A stretch of 64,000 nt of DNA from an uncultured Tenacibaculum sp. (GCF_947495995.1 NZ_CANMAX010000006.1:124001-188000); one strand, 5' to 3'; positions 28,705-37,219 are shown, counted from the first letter of the stretch. The notes: generated from the sequence alone by a model not told the origin. A program made the numbers and translations.

Positions 28705-29277
28705 TTACTTTACTCTTTTAACATGATTATTTTCTAATTGATAAACTTGATTACTTTCACTACAAACAGCACAACCTTTTTCATCAAACATCAATCTATG
28801 TCCGTATTCACTTACCCATCCAATTTGTTTAGAAGGATTCCCTACAACTAAAGCATAAGCTTGAACATCTTTTGTCACCACTGCACCTGCTCCTATTAAG
28901 GCATATTCTCCAATTGTATTTCCACAAATTACGGTTGCATTAGCTCCAATTGTTGCTCCTTGTTTTACTAAAGTCTGTTTAAATTCTGATTTTCGATTTA
29001 CAGCACTTCTAGGATTTATAACATTTGTAAAAACCATTGAAGGACCAAGAAAAACATCATTTTCACAAACAACTCCTGTATAAACAGAAACATTGTTTTG
29101 AACCTTTACATTGTTACCTAAAATTACTTCTGGAGAAATGACAACATTCTGACCTAAATTACATCGATCACCTATCTTACTGTTTGGCATTACGTGAGAA
29201 AAATGCCAAATTTTTGTTCCCTCTCCTATTTGAGAACCTTCATCTATTACAGCGGTTTCATGTGCAAAATAACTCAT
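28705..29277 (-). CDS. WbpD/WlbB-like UDP-GlcNAc3NA N-acetyltransferase
   Basis: 190-residue hexapeptide-repeat acetyltransferase, the first gene of the polysaccharide operon. Blocks FAHETAVIDEGSQIGEGTKIWHFSHV, CNLGQNVVISPEVILGNNVKVQ, VYTGVVCENDVFLGPSMVFTNV and NPRSAVNRKSEF are typical of WbpD/WlbB, which acetylates the 3-amino group of UDP-GlcNAc3NA. A C-terminal addition (CAVCSESNQVYQLE) holds two Cys and may be structural. The ATG at 29277 is preferred to a TTG three bases upstream. Confidence 0.9.
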   Translation of the reverse strand: MSYFAHETAVIDEGSQIGEGTKIWHFSHVMPNSKIGDRCNLGQNVVISPEVILGNNVKVQNNVSVYTGVVCENDVFLGPSMVFTNVINPRSAVNRKSEFKQTLVKQGATIGANATVICGNTIGEYALIGAGAVVTKDVQAYALVVGNPSKQIGWVSEYGHRLMFDEKGCAVCSESNQVYQLENNHVKRVK

Positions 29278-29326
29278 CAACTCTCTTGTATTAACAATAT
29301 AGCTTAAGACTATCTTTTGTAATTAA

Positions 29327-29356
29327 CAAACCTACAAAAAGCAGACGTAAAAACAG
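29327..29356 (-). promoter_or_regulatory. Probable promoter of the polysaccharide operon
   Basis: Minus-strand TAGGTTTG at 29327-29334 fits TAnnTTTG; 19 bases upstream is CTG (29354-29356) where TTG is expected, one mismatch. Predicted start would give a leader of about 40 bases before the first gene at 29277. It lies after the tRNA terminator, so the operon can be transcribed independently. Confidence 0.5.
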
Positions 29357-29368
29357 TATAGAAAACAA

Positions 29369-29398
29369 AAAACCTCAATCTGTTTAGATTGAGGTTTT
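29369..29398 (-). terminator. Intrinsic terminator after the tRNA-Val pair
   Basis: Perfect stem AAAACCTCAATCT / AGATTGAGGTTTT with a 4-base loop, followed by a T-rich run on the minus strand. It ends the exbB-exbD-tonB-folC-tRNA transcription direction just 6 bases beyond the second tRNA. Confidence 0.85.
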
Positions 29399-29403
29399 GT
29401 TTG

Positions 29404-29478
29404 TGGGCGAAGAGGGATTCGAACCCCCGACCCCTTGGGTGTAAACCAAGTGCTCTGAACCAACTGAGCTATTCGCCC
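29404..29478 (-). tRNA. tRNA-Val (anticodon TAC), distal copy
   Basis: Minus-strand cloverleaf of 75 bases with acceptor GGGCGAA pairing TTCGCCC, D-arm AGCTCAGTTGGTT, anticodon stem CTTGG/CCAAG around loop TTTACAC (anticodon TAC) and T-loop TTCGAAT. The 3' CCA is not encoded. Differs from its neighbour mainly in acceptor-stem pairs and one T-stem pair. Confidence 0.96.
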
Positions 29479-29496
29479 GAATATTTTCACTTTTTG

Positions 29497-29571
29497 TGGG
29501 CGCGAAGGGATTCGAACCCCTGACCCCTTGGGTGTAAACCAAGTGCTCTGAACCAACTGAGCTACGCGCCC
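29497..29571 (-). tRNA. tRNA-Val (anticodon TAC), proximal copy
   Basis: Second copy, 18 bases upstream of the other on the minus strand. Acceptor GGGCGCG pairs with CGCGCCC; anticodon loop TTTACAC is identical to that of the neighbour. CCA not encoded. Protein-like reading frames across both genes are artefacts of the tRNA sequence. Confidence 0.96.
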
Positions 29572-29591
29572 CTGCTTTGCTATTGCGGATG

Positions 29592-29621
29592 CAAATATAA
29601 CACCATTTTGAATACTGACAA
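29592..29621 (-). promoter_or_regulatory. tRNA-Val promoter
   Basis: Minus-strand TTG (29619-29621), 19-base spacer, TATATTTG (29592-29599): an exact match to the Bacteroidota promoter, about 20 bases before the first tRNA. The tRNAs can thus be made independently of folC. Confidence 0.7.
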
Positions 29622-29641
29622 CATTTTTTTTAAGTTTTTTT

Positions 29642-30853
29642 CTATAAAATTTCAGCAACAGTAAAAGTACTTCCTCCTACAAACACTAAATCCCGATCAG
29701 CAGACAAAATAAGAGACTCATTGTAAGCCTGTTGAACAGATTCATAAGTTTTACCCTCTAAATTATATTTTTTCGCTTCGTTACTTAATTTTTTTTCTGA
29801 AAGTCCTCTTGGCATGTCTGGTTTGCAGAAATAATATGTTGCTTTTTCAGGAAACATTGGTAAAATCTCTTCCAAGTTTTTATCAGAAACGACTCCTAAA
29901 ACAATATGTAATGTTTCATATTTTTCTTCTTGAAGTTGTTTTAATACATATTGAATACCTTCTTTATTGTGTGCGGTATCACAAATCACTTTAGGATTTT
30001 CTTGAATAACTTGCCATCTTCCTTTTAGATTTGTATTAAAAACTACATTACTTAATCCTTTTTGTATATGTTTTTCACTTACTGTAAAATTAGCAAGCTT
30101 AGTAATTGCTGTAACTGCTGTTTTTATATTTTTCTGTTGATATGAACCTAATAAATCGGTTTTAAAACTAATTTCATTACTATCTGAAGCAAATACAATT
30201 TCAGACGATAATTCTTTTGCTTTATCTATAAAAACACTTTCGGTATCTGTATCTCTTTCACCAATAACTACAGGAACTCCTTTTTTTATAATCCCTGCTT
30301 TCTCTACTGCTATTTTCTGAACAGTATCTCCTAAAATTTGAACGTGATCTAATCCTATGTTTGTTATAACAGATAATTCTGGAGTGATTACATTCGTAGA
30401 ATCTAATCTTCCTCCTAAACCAACTTCTATTACCGCTACATCTACTTTTTTATTTGTAAAATATTCAAATGCTAAACCAACTGTCATTTCAAAAAAAGAT
30501 AATTGATTCGATTCAAAAAACGTTTTATTTTCAGTTATAAACTGAACAACTACATCTTCTGGTATTTCCTCTCCATTGATTCTAATACGCTCTGTAAAAC
30601 TTTTTAAATGCGGAGAAGTATATAAACCAACCTTATATCCTGCTTCTTGTAAAATTGAAGCAATCATATGACTTGTAGAACCTTTACCGTTAGTTCCACC
30701 TACATGAATTGATTTAAATTTATTTTCTGGATTTCCTAAATAATCACAAAGCTTAATGATATTAGATAAGTCTGCTTTATATGCAGTTTTCCCTTGACTT
30801 TGATACATCGGTAACTGATTAAACATCCAATTTACCGTTTCTTGATACGTCAT
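29642..30853 (-). CDS. folC: Bifunctional folylpolyglutamate synthase/dihydrofolate synthase
   Basis: 403-residue Mur-ligase-family enzyme adding glutamate to dihydropteroate and folates. P-loop HVGGTNGKGSTSHMIASIL, TSPHLKSFTERIRING, EVGLGGRLDSTNVI, TNIGLDHVQILG and the C-terminal CDTAHNKEGI block are all present. It is the last protein gene of the exbB-exbD-tonB-folC run, 12 bases after tonB. Confidence 0.95.
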   Translation of the reverse strand: MTYQETVNWMFNQLPMYQSQGKTAYKADLSNIIKLCDYLGNPENKFKSIHVGGTNGKGSTSHMIASILQEAGYKVGLYTSPHLKSFTERIRINGEEIPEDVVVQFITENKTFFESNQLSFFEMTVGLAFEYFTNKKVDVAVIEVGLGGRLDSTNVITPELSVITNIGLDHVQILGDTVQKIAVEKAGIIKKGVPVVIGERDTDTESVFIDKAKELSSEIVFASDSNEISFKTDLLGSYQQKNIKTAVTAITKLANFTVSEKHIQKGLSNVVFNTNLKGRWQVIQENPKVICDTAHNKEGIQYVLKQLQEEKYETLHIVLGVVSDKNLEEILPMFPEKATYYFCKPDMPRGLSEKKLSNEAKKYNLEGKTYESVQQAYNESLILSADRDLVFVGGSTFTVAEIL

Positions 30854-30865
30854 ATTAACAATAAA

Positions 30866-31705
30866 CTACTTTGATAATGAGAATTTGTATATAATGGTTC
30901 CTCTTTGCTTTTCAGGAGCATTTCCATCAGGATTCCATTTTGTTTTTAATGCTGCTTCTTTAGCGGCTTTAAATAAACACGGAGCTGAATTTGTAGTTCC
31001 TCTTGCTCCAGGCGAAGCTTTTAACACTTTACCATCTTTACTAACTTCTATACTAACCACTACAGTTCCTTCCTCTTCACAATCTGGATTTTGAATTGGT
31101 TTAGATAATGCTTTTCTACCTGCTAAATTGTAATTTCCGCCAGAACCATCTCCAGCTTTACCATAATATTTATTTGAATCAGGATCTCCAGATTTATCAC
31201 CTTTCACTCCCGCTTCTTTATCATCTCCTTCACCTTTCTTAGCTTCACCATCAGGAGAACTACCTTTTAGTAAACTATTCAATGCATCTGTTGCAGCTTT
31301 TGAAGGTTTAGGTTTTGGCTTTTCTTTTGGTTTCTCTTCCTTAACCTCTTTAACAGGTTCTTTTTTTTCTTTCTTTTTATCTACCACAGGAACATCTTCT
31401 TCAGTAGTTTCATCTGTAATAACATCTTCAATTACTTCCTCTTTTGGCTGTTCTTCAACTGGTTCTACTTCTTCTTGAGGTTCTTCTTTTTGTTCTTCTT
31501 CTACTTTTGGTTCAGCAGCTTTCACTTTTTCTACAGGCTCTCCACTTCCAACATCAGAATCTCCATAATTAATTGATACTCCATATTCAATAGGCGGATC
31601 CATATAACGCATCCCAAATCCGTACATCATAAGAAGTATTAATAGTAAAAGTATTGCTGTAATAATTGCAGACTTTCTTTTATGTATTGTATCAAATAAT
31701 TGCAT
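30866..31705 (-). CDS. tonB: Energy transducer TonB-family protein
   Basis: 279 residues: a short cytoplasmic start, one membrane helix (about residues 13-31, AIITAILLLLILLMMYGFG), a long periplasmic linker rich in Pro, Glu and Lys (about 60-135), a Gly/Asp/Lys-rich stretch (150-190), and a C-terminal TonB-like domain (GTVVVSIEVSKDGKVLKASPG, AAKEAALKTKWNP, GTIIYKFSL). It would couple ExbB-ExbD proton flow to outer-membrane TonB-dependent receptors. The gene abuts exbD. Confidence 0.85.
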   Translation of the reverse strand: MQLFDTIHKRKSAIITAILLLLILLMMYGFGMRYMDPPIEYGVSINYGDSDVGSGEPVEKVKAAEPKVEEEQKEEPQEEVEPVEEQPKEEVIEDVITDETTEEDVPVVDKKKEKKEPVKEVKEEKPKEKPKPKPSKAATDALNSLLKGSSPDGEAKKGEGDDKEAGVKGDKSGDPDSNKYYGKAGDGSGGNYNLAGRKALSKPIQNPDCEEEGTVVVSIEVSKDGKVLKASPGARGTTNSAPCLFKAAKEAALKTKWNPDGNAPEKQRGTIIYKFSLSK

Positions 31706-32098
31706 TTACCTTCCTTTAACAGCGAGTATCATTTTCAATTTATTTCTGTTCGCAATATCAATAACTTGCATTACATTTTTATAAGGTACATTTTGATCAC
31801 CTCTAATAACCACCGTTTTCTCTTTATTTGCTCCTACTTTATTTAACAATTCTTGTTCCAAACTATTCGATGCTACTTTAGACTTATCGATATAAAAATC
31901 TGAATCTTTTGTAATTGTTACTGCTACTGAAGTTTTATTTTCTGTTTTTCCTCCAGCTTTAGGAAGTAAAACATCTATTGCGCTTACTGTAACTAAAGTT
32001 GAAGTTAACATGAAAAAAATCAATAACAAGAATACAATATCCGTCATAGACGACATATTGAAATTAGGATCTACTTTATTTCTTCCTCTTAAATTCAT
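31706..32098 (-). CDS. exbD: ExbD/TolR-family biopolymer transport protein
   Basis: 130 residues with a single N-terminal membrane helix (about 17-38) that carries the conserved Asp in MSSMTDIVFLLLIFFML, followed by a periplasmic domain ending in VMQVIDIANRNKLKMILAVKG. Works with ExbB in the proton-driven motor for TonB. Its ATG overlaps the exbB stop. Confidence 0.93.
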   Translation of the reverse strand: MNLRGRNKVDPNFNMSSMTDIVFLLLIFFMLTSTLVTVSAIDVLLPKAGGKTENKTSVAVTITKDSDFYIDKSKVASNSLEQELLNKVGANKEKTVVIRGDQNVPYKNVMQVIDIANRNKLKMILAVKGR

Positions 32099-32787
32099 TA
32101 TACAGGCTCATTTAATAAATCTAAAAACTCAACAGACTGTGCTTCCATTTGATACACAACTTTATCTGTTCTAACTACCAAATGATTATATGCGATGTAA
32201 GAGATAATACCAACAATTAAACCAGCAACTGTAGTTGTCATTGCAGTATATAAACCATCCGATAACATTTTAATATCTATTTGTCCACCCGAATTTGCTA
32301 TTTCATGAATAGCTACAATCATACCAATTACTGTTCCTAAGAAACCAATCATTGGAGCTGCACCAGCTATGGTTGCCAATACAGAAACATTCTTTTCTAA
32401 TTTATAAACTTCAAGCTTTCCTGCATTTTCAATTGCTGTATTAATATCATCTAAAGGTTTTCCTATTCTTGAAATTCCTTTACCTACTAATCTTGACGAA
32501 GGAGTATCTGTACTTTCACATAAAGCTTTTGCTGAATCTAAATTTCCGTTTAATACAAAGTCTCGAATTTGATTCATAAAGTTACTATCTTCTTTAGAAG
32601 CTGATTTTATAGCAAAGAAGCGCTCAAAATAAATATATAAAGCAACACCAAGTAAAACAAATAAGATAGCAATAATAATTTGTCCGCCTAAACCACCATC
32701 TTTTATCAATTGTATAATCGATAGTGTTTTTTCTTGAGTTGATTCATCTACAACTTCTTTAGCTACTTCTTGAATAAATAAAAACAT
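32098..32787 (-). CDS. exbB: ExbB/MotA/TolQ-family proton channel
   Basis: 229 residues with three membrane helices: about 33-54 (IIIAILFVLLGVALYIYFERFFA), then LATIAGAAPMIGFLGTVIGMIVA and the DGLYTAMTTTVAGLIVGIISYIAY segment with the conserved Thr-rich channel helix. First gene of the exbB-exbD-tonB-folC run. The 254-base region upstream holds a TATATTTG box at 32980-32987 without a good -33 partner. Confidence 0.93.
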   Translation of the reverse strand: MFLFIQEVAKEVVDESTQEKTLSIIQLIKDGGLGGQIIIAILFVLLGVALYIYFERFFAIKSASKEDSNFMNQIRDFVLNGNLDSAKALCESTDTPSSRLVGKGISRIGKPLDDINTAIENAGKLEVYKLEKNVSVLATIAGAAPMIGFLGTVIGMIVAIHEIANSGGQIDIKMLSDGLYTAMTTTVAGLIVGIISYIAYNHLVVRTDKVVYQMEAQSVEFLDLLNEPV

Positions 32788-33008
32788 ATAATACCTCTAC
32801 TTTTTTGAAATTAACGAATTCGACGTTAAAAAATTATATTAATACAAACATCTAAAGACAACTATAACAAACCTTTAACGAACGTAATAAATCTCATATA
32901 CATATTTAAAAAGTTCTAACTTAAAAATTCTTTATGAAATTGTTATTACAAAACACTTGATATAGACCTTAGTTACTAGCAAATATATTGATTCTATGCA
33001 AAAACTGA

Positions 33009-33023
33009 TGTGATTTTATCACA
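33009..33023. repeat. TGTGAT-TTT-ATCACA palindrome
   Basis: Perfect 6-bp inverted repeat with 3-base centre, between the parA stop (33042) and exbB. It could be a weak terminator stem for parA or a binding site of the Crp/Fnr type (TGTGA-N5-TCACA, one base shorter than the E. coli Crp spacing). Confidence 0.3.
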
Positions 33024-33041
33024 AGAAAAACACAAAGAAAT

Positions 33042-34148
33042 TTAGCTACCGAACCATTTCATTGCATAATGTGTAACAGCATCATTTTCAAAATACACAT
33101 AAAGGTATTTTTTCTTAAAAACCTTTTCTTTATTCACTTTATATATCCATGTACTTCCTAGTAGTTCTTTATAAGAAGTTCCCATAATTTTTTCTACTGA
33201 AGATTTCTTTAGATTTATCAAATCATCAAAATTGTTTAAAAATGATTTTTGCTCTTCTTCATACTCACAAGAAAAATTATTTAGTATCCTTTCGTACAAA
33301 CTATCATCACCACTCAACGGAGTTCTACCTAACTTCTTAGAATTAAAAACAGTTTCTTGCTCTTGTTCAATAACTCGAAGTTCTTTCTCTTCATCAATGA
33401 CATCGTTATTCGCTAATATTTCTATCGCAAGATTTAAATAACACTTTGAACCAATGCATGTAGCATCATATTCTATTACACTCTTACCTAAACTTGGTGC
33501 TTGTGTAATTTTAGCATTTCTATCTATTATTGTTGAAAATACTAAATCTTGAAAATAATTCCGAACATAATCGGCCACTTTATTCGAAAGATTGACTCTC
33601 TTATCATACATCGTTAATAAAAATCCTTCAATATGTAAATTACTATTTAGTTTCTTTTGTACGAACCGAACTGTTTTTAAAAACTTATGCAATCCTTCTA
33701 AAGCATAATAGTCACATTGCACAGGAATAATTACAGCGTCTGAAACTGCTAATATTTCTAAATTTTTAGCTTTAAAAAAAGGAACACAATCAATCAAAAT
33801 AAAATCATATGATTTCTTAATGCTGTTTAATGCTTTTTTAAATTTTGAAGAGACTGATGCTTTTTCAAAGAAGTTTAAATCTTCATAAAAAGGAAATAAA
33901 TCTACATTTGGTGAATTAGTTGTAATAATATTATTTCTTATTACCGATGTAAAATCCATAAACTGTAACGCTGGATTATCAAAGTTCTCAACTCCAAAAC
34001 CAAATGAAACCGATGCATTTGCTTGTGGATCTGTATCTATTACCAATACTTTTTTCTCAAGAACTCCTAATGCAGCAGATAAATTTACGCAGGTAGTTGT
34101 TTTACCCACGCCTCCTTTCTGATTACAAATAGAAATAATTTTTCCCAT
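33042..34148 (-). CDS. Orphan ParA-family ATPase with C-terminal extension
   Basis: 368-residue deviant-Walker ATPase: ISICNQKGGVGKTTTCVNLSAAL (residues 4-26) with the ParA/MinD lysines, DTDPQANASVSFG, and the FILIDCVPFFKAKNLEIL and VIIPVQCDYYALEGL blocks. The ParA domain ends near residue 250; beyond it are about 115 residues not typical of Soj/ParA, with an acidic linker and a terminal beta-rich piece (SSVEKIMGTSYKELLGSTWIY, KKYLYVYFENDAVTHYAMKW). No parB-like gene is adjacent. Function beyond ATP-dependent positioning or segregation is unknown. Confidence 0.82.
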   Translation of the reverse strand: MGKIISICNQKGGVGKTTTCVNLSAALGVLEKKVLVIDTDPQANASVSFGFGVENFDNPALQFMDFTSVIRNNIITTNSPNVDLFPFYEDLNFFEKASVSSKFKKALNSIKKSYDFILIDCVPFFKAKNLEILAVSDAVIIPVQCDYYALEGLHKFLKTVRFVQKKLNSNLHIEGFLLTMYDKRVNLSNKVADYVRNYFQDLVFSTIIDRNAKITQAPSLGKSVIEYDATCIGSKCYLNLAIEILANNDVIDEEKELRVIEQEQETVFNSKKLGRTPLSGDDSLYERILNNFSCEYEEEQKSFLNNFDDLINLKKSSVEKIMGTSYKELLGSTWIYKVNKEKVFKKKYLYVYFENDAVTHYAMKWFGS

Positions 34149-34262
34149 GTAAAATGTTACTAGTTGAAATTAAAAGTTAGTTGATTAAGATTTCCAATAT
34201 TCAACACTCGAGAAAAAGCAGACTTAAAATTATTTTAGCATACTAATTTAGGGGGATGTATC

Positions 34263-34282
34263 ACTATAAAAACCTTTATAGT
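34263..34282. repeat. ACTATAAA-AACC-TTTATAGT palindrome
   Basis: Perfect 8-bp inverted repeat with a 4-base centre, about 115 bases upstream of the parA ATG and 70 bases beyond the nhaB terminator. Candidate operator for parA; AT-rich, so chance is possible. Confidence 0.35.
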
Positions 34283-34353
34283 TTATTCTTTAATCATGAA
34301 AACAAAATTTTAAATCATTGTTTATAAAAAGAATAGACCTTTAAAGCTAAAAA

Positions 34354-34384
34354 AAAATCCTGAATTTAAAAAATTCAGGATTTC
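34354..34384 (-). terminator. Intrinsic terminator of the gdh-nhaB transcript
   Basis: Stem AAATCCTGAATTT / AAATTCAGGATTT with a short A-rich loop; on the minus strand it is followed by a run of T. Lies 23 bases past the nhaB stop. Confidence 0.85.
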
Positions 34385-34406
34385 AATCTATTCGTATATA
34401 ATTATG

Positions 34407-35876
34407 TTATAACATTACTTTTACTAATACATAACCTAACCCTCCTAAAACTATCGTGTAAGGAAGCGCCATTTTTACCATTTTTCCGTAAGATAAATTA
34501 ATTAACGGTGCTAATGATGATGTTAGTAAGAATAAGAAAGCTGCTTGTCCGTTTGGAGTAGCCACACTTGGTAAGTTAGTTCCAGTATTAATAGCTACAG
34601 CTAATTTTTCAAAATGCTCTCTAGTGATTACACCACTTTTAAATGCACTTTCTACCTCTCCAATATATACTGTAGCCACAAATACATTATCACTTATTGC
34701 TGATAAGAATCCGTTAGCAATGTAAAATAATCCTGGTTGAGATGCTGGATCTTGCTCTAAAGCCCATGCGATAATTGGACTAAATAAGTGCTGATCGTGA
34801 ATCATTGCTACAATAACAAAGAACACTACTAATAAACCTGTAAAAGGTAAAGCTTCTTCAAAAGCGTGTCCTAACTTATGCTCATCAATAATTCCCATAA
34901 AAGCAGTTTGAACAATAATTAAAGCTAAACCAATAAAGCCTACTGGCGCAATGTGTAATGCTAAACCTGCTATTAATAAAATTGCAGAAACTCCTTGTAC
35001 TATTAAACCATACTTTTCACCATCAGTTCTCTTATTGTCTTCTTCAATTGTATAGTTTTCAATAATTTCAGCAGCGACTGAAGGTAATTTAGCTCCAAAA
35101 CCAAACCAACCTGTAGTCTCTAAAACAACTGTTGTTAATAAACCTGCTAGCAAAACCGGAATTGTTATTGGTGCCATTTGTAGGAAAAAGTCTACAAAAT
35201 CCCATCCTAACCTTTCTCCAATTAATAAGTTTTGTGGTTCACCAACTAAAGTACAAACTCCACCAAGAGCTGTACCTACAACTCCGTGCATAATTAAACT
35301 TCTTAGGAAACTTCTAAATTGTTCTAATGTATCTCCACTTAACTCTTTTCTATCTAAAGTTCCGTCATTATCATAATCCGCCGAACTCGAAGCAATTCTA
35401 TGGTATACTCCATAAAACCCTACTGCAACACTAATTAATACAGCAGTAACTGTTAAAGCATCTAAGAAAGCCGATAAAACAGCTGCTAAGAAAACAAATA
35501 ATAAGGATAGAATTAATTTCGATTTTATCTTAGTGAATACCTTACTGAAGATATACATTAATAAAGGCTTCATAAAATAAATTCCTGCCACCATAAAAAC
35601 TAAAAGCAATACTACTTCTAAGTTTTGATCTACTTCATGATAAGCATTTTTAGGAGTGGTTAAACCTAATGCAATAGCTTCAATTGCTAATAAACCACCA
35701 GATTGTAGTGGATAACATTTTAAAGCCATGGCTAATGTGAAGATAAACTCTCCAATAAATAACCATGCAGTAATGGTTTTACCTAGAACGAAATAGGAAA
35801 ATATATTAAATATTAAAAAACCAATCATGGTTAACTTGAACCACTTTGGACTATTTCCTAAAAAGTATTTTAACAT
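34407..35876 (-). CDS. nhaB: NhaB-type Na+/H+ antiporter
   Basis: 489-residue inner-membrane antiporter, near the usual NhaB length of about 510. The N-terminus (YFLGNSPKWFKLTMIGFLIFN), LQSGGLLAIEAIALGLTTP, FLDALTVTAVLISVAVGFYGVYHR, VVGTALGGVCTLVGEPQNLLIGERLGWDF and SDNVFVATVYI, NTGTNLPSVATPNGQAAFLFLL are characteristic of NhaB. Exports Na+ in exchange for H+, as expected of a marine organism. It lies 16 bases after the dehydrogenase gene and ends in a clear terminator. Confidence 0.94.
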   Translation of the reverse strand: MLKYFLGNSPKWFKLTMIGFLIFNIFSYFVLGKTITAWLFIGEFIFTLAMALKCYPLQSGGLLAIEAIALGLTTPKNAYHEVDQNLEVVLLLVFMVAGIYFMKPLLMYIFSKVFTKIKSKLILSLLFVFLAAVLSAFLDALTVTAVLISVAVGFYGVYHRIASSSADYDNDGTLDRKELSGDTLEQFRSFLRSLIMHGVVGTALGGVCTLVGEPQNLLIGERLGWDFVDFFLQMAPITIPVLLAGLLTTVVLETTGWFGFGAKLPSVAAEIIENYTIEEDNKRTDGEKYGLIVQGVSAILLIAGLALHIAPVGFIGLALIIVQTAFMGIIDEHKLGHAFEEALPFTGLLVVFFVIVAMIHDQHLFSPIIAWALEQDPASQPGLFYIANGFLSAISDNVFVATVYIGEVESAFKSGVITREHFEKLAVAINTGTNLPSVATPNGQAAFLFLLTSSLAPLINLSYGKMVKMALPYTIVLGGLGYVLVKVML

Positions 35877-35892
35877 AATTGTACTTATTTGA

Positions 35893-37119
35893 TTAAATTA
35901 ATTCCTTTAAGGCGATTTCAAACGCCGTTTTGCTAATATTCGTTTTACTCGAATCTTTAGCATGTGCTTTTTCTAAAGCTTTTTTAATTATTTCTGATGT
36001 ATCATTAAAAATAGATTCATCACTCATCGCTACTCTTTTCTCCATGAAATAAGCAAATACTCTCGCCATTCCACAATTAGAAATAAAGTCAGGGATTAAA
36101 CTCACTTTCTTATCGGTACTTTCCATAATTGGTCCGAAGAAAATTTCTTGGTCAGCAAAAGGAACATTCGCTCCACAAGAGATAACCTCTAAACCAGTAC
36201 CTATCATTTGATCAATTTGCTTATCAGTAATTAATCTTGAAGCCGCACAAGGTGCAAAAATTTCACAAGGTAAATTCCAAACTCTTGCATTCATTTCTTC
36301 AAAAGGAATCATGTTTTCAGCAACAAGAGTATTTCCGTCTTTATTTAAGAACAACTCTTTAATTTCTTCGAACGTAAAACCTTCTTCATTTATTACTCCT
36401 CCAACTCTATCAATAATACCTACAACTTTTGCTCCCATTTGAGCTAAGTAATATGCTGCTGCAGAACCTACGTTTCCAAAACCCTGAACAACTGCTCTTT
36501 TACCAACAACACTTCCTCCATAAATATTATAGTAATGCTTTACAGCTTCAGCTACACCATAACCAGTGATCATATCTGCAACTGTATATTTTTTTGCTAC
36601 ATCTGGTGAAAAATCTTCGCTTTCTAATACTTTGATTACTCCATGACGTAACTGACCAATTCTATTGATTTTATCAGCTTCTGTTGGTTTAAAGTGTCCA
36701 TTAAATACTCCTTCTTGTGGATGCCATACTCCACAATCTTCAGTAATTGGAATAACTTCGTGAATTTCATCAACATTTAAATCTCCTCCGGTTCCGTAGT
36801 AATTCTTTAATAACGGCGCTACTGCTTTATACCATCTTCTTAACACTCCTTCTTTCCTTGGATCTCTTGGATCGAAGTTAATTCCAGATTTAGCACCTCC
36901 AATAGCCGGACCAGAAACAGTAAATTTAACTTCCATTGTTTTTGCAAGCGACATTACTTCATATTTATCTAATCCTTTTCTCATTCTAGTTCCTCCACCA
37001 GCTGCACCACCTCTTAATGAGTTTATTACTGTCCAACCTTCAGCTTCAGTTTCTGGATCTTTCCAATTAAAAACTATTTCTGGTTGCTTCTCTTCGTATT
37101 TTTTTAATAATTCTTTCAT
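35893..37119 (-). CDS. Glu/Leu/Phe/Val dehydrogenase
   Basis: 408-residue NAD(P)-dependent amino-acid dehydrogenase. Substrate-binding domain: RGGAAGGGTRMRKGL, MEVKFTVSGPAIGGAKSGINFDP with the catalytic Lys region, YYGTGGDLNVDE; nucleotide domain: VQGFGNVGSAAAYYLAQMGAKVVGIID; then APCAASRLIT. The GGAAGGGTR start is unlike classic hexameric GdhA and closer to the leucine/phenylalanine dehydrogenase-like branch seen in Bacteroidota, so glutamate as substrate is likely but not certain. Co-transcribed with nhaB. Confidence 0.88.
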   Translation of the reverse strand: MKELLKKYEEKQPEIVFNWKDPETEAEGWTVINSLRGGAAGGGTRMRKGLDKYEVMSLAKTMEVKFTVSGPAIGGAKSGINFDPRDPRKEGVLRRWYKAVAPLLKNYYGTGGDLNVDEIHEVIPITEDCGVWHPQEGVFNGHFKPTEADKINRIGQLRHGVIKVLESEDFSPDVAKKYTVADMITGYGVAEAVKHYYNIYGGSVVGKRAVVQGFGNVGSAAAYYLAQMGAKVVGIIDRVGGVINEEGFTFEEIKELFLNKDGNTLVAENMIPFEEMNARVWNLPCEIFAPCAASRLITDKQIDQMIGTGLEVISCGANVPFADQEIFFGPIMESTDKKVSLIPDFISNCGMARVFAYFMEKRVAMSDESIFNDTSEIIKKALEKAHAKDSSKTNISKTAFEIALKELI

Positions 37120-37219
37120 GATTTAATTAATAATGGTTGTTTGTTAATTTTTTTGCTTGTTTTTAAATTAAATCATGTAAGCTAAAGTTGTGTCATTTCG
37201 TTTATTTTTTGTTACCTCG

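Noticed and set aside
29332..29658. 108-residue minus-strand open frame with a duplicated VAQLVQSTWFTPKGSGVRIP-type repeat
   Set aside because: It is the translation of the two tandem tRNA-Val genes; the protein repeat reflects the duplicated tRNA.
32980..32987. TATATTTG box (minus strand) upstream of exbB
   Set aside because: No TTG at a workable distance, and it would lie about 190 bases from the exbB start.
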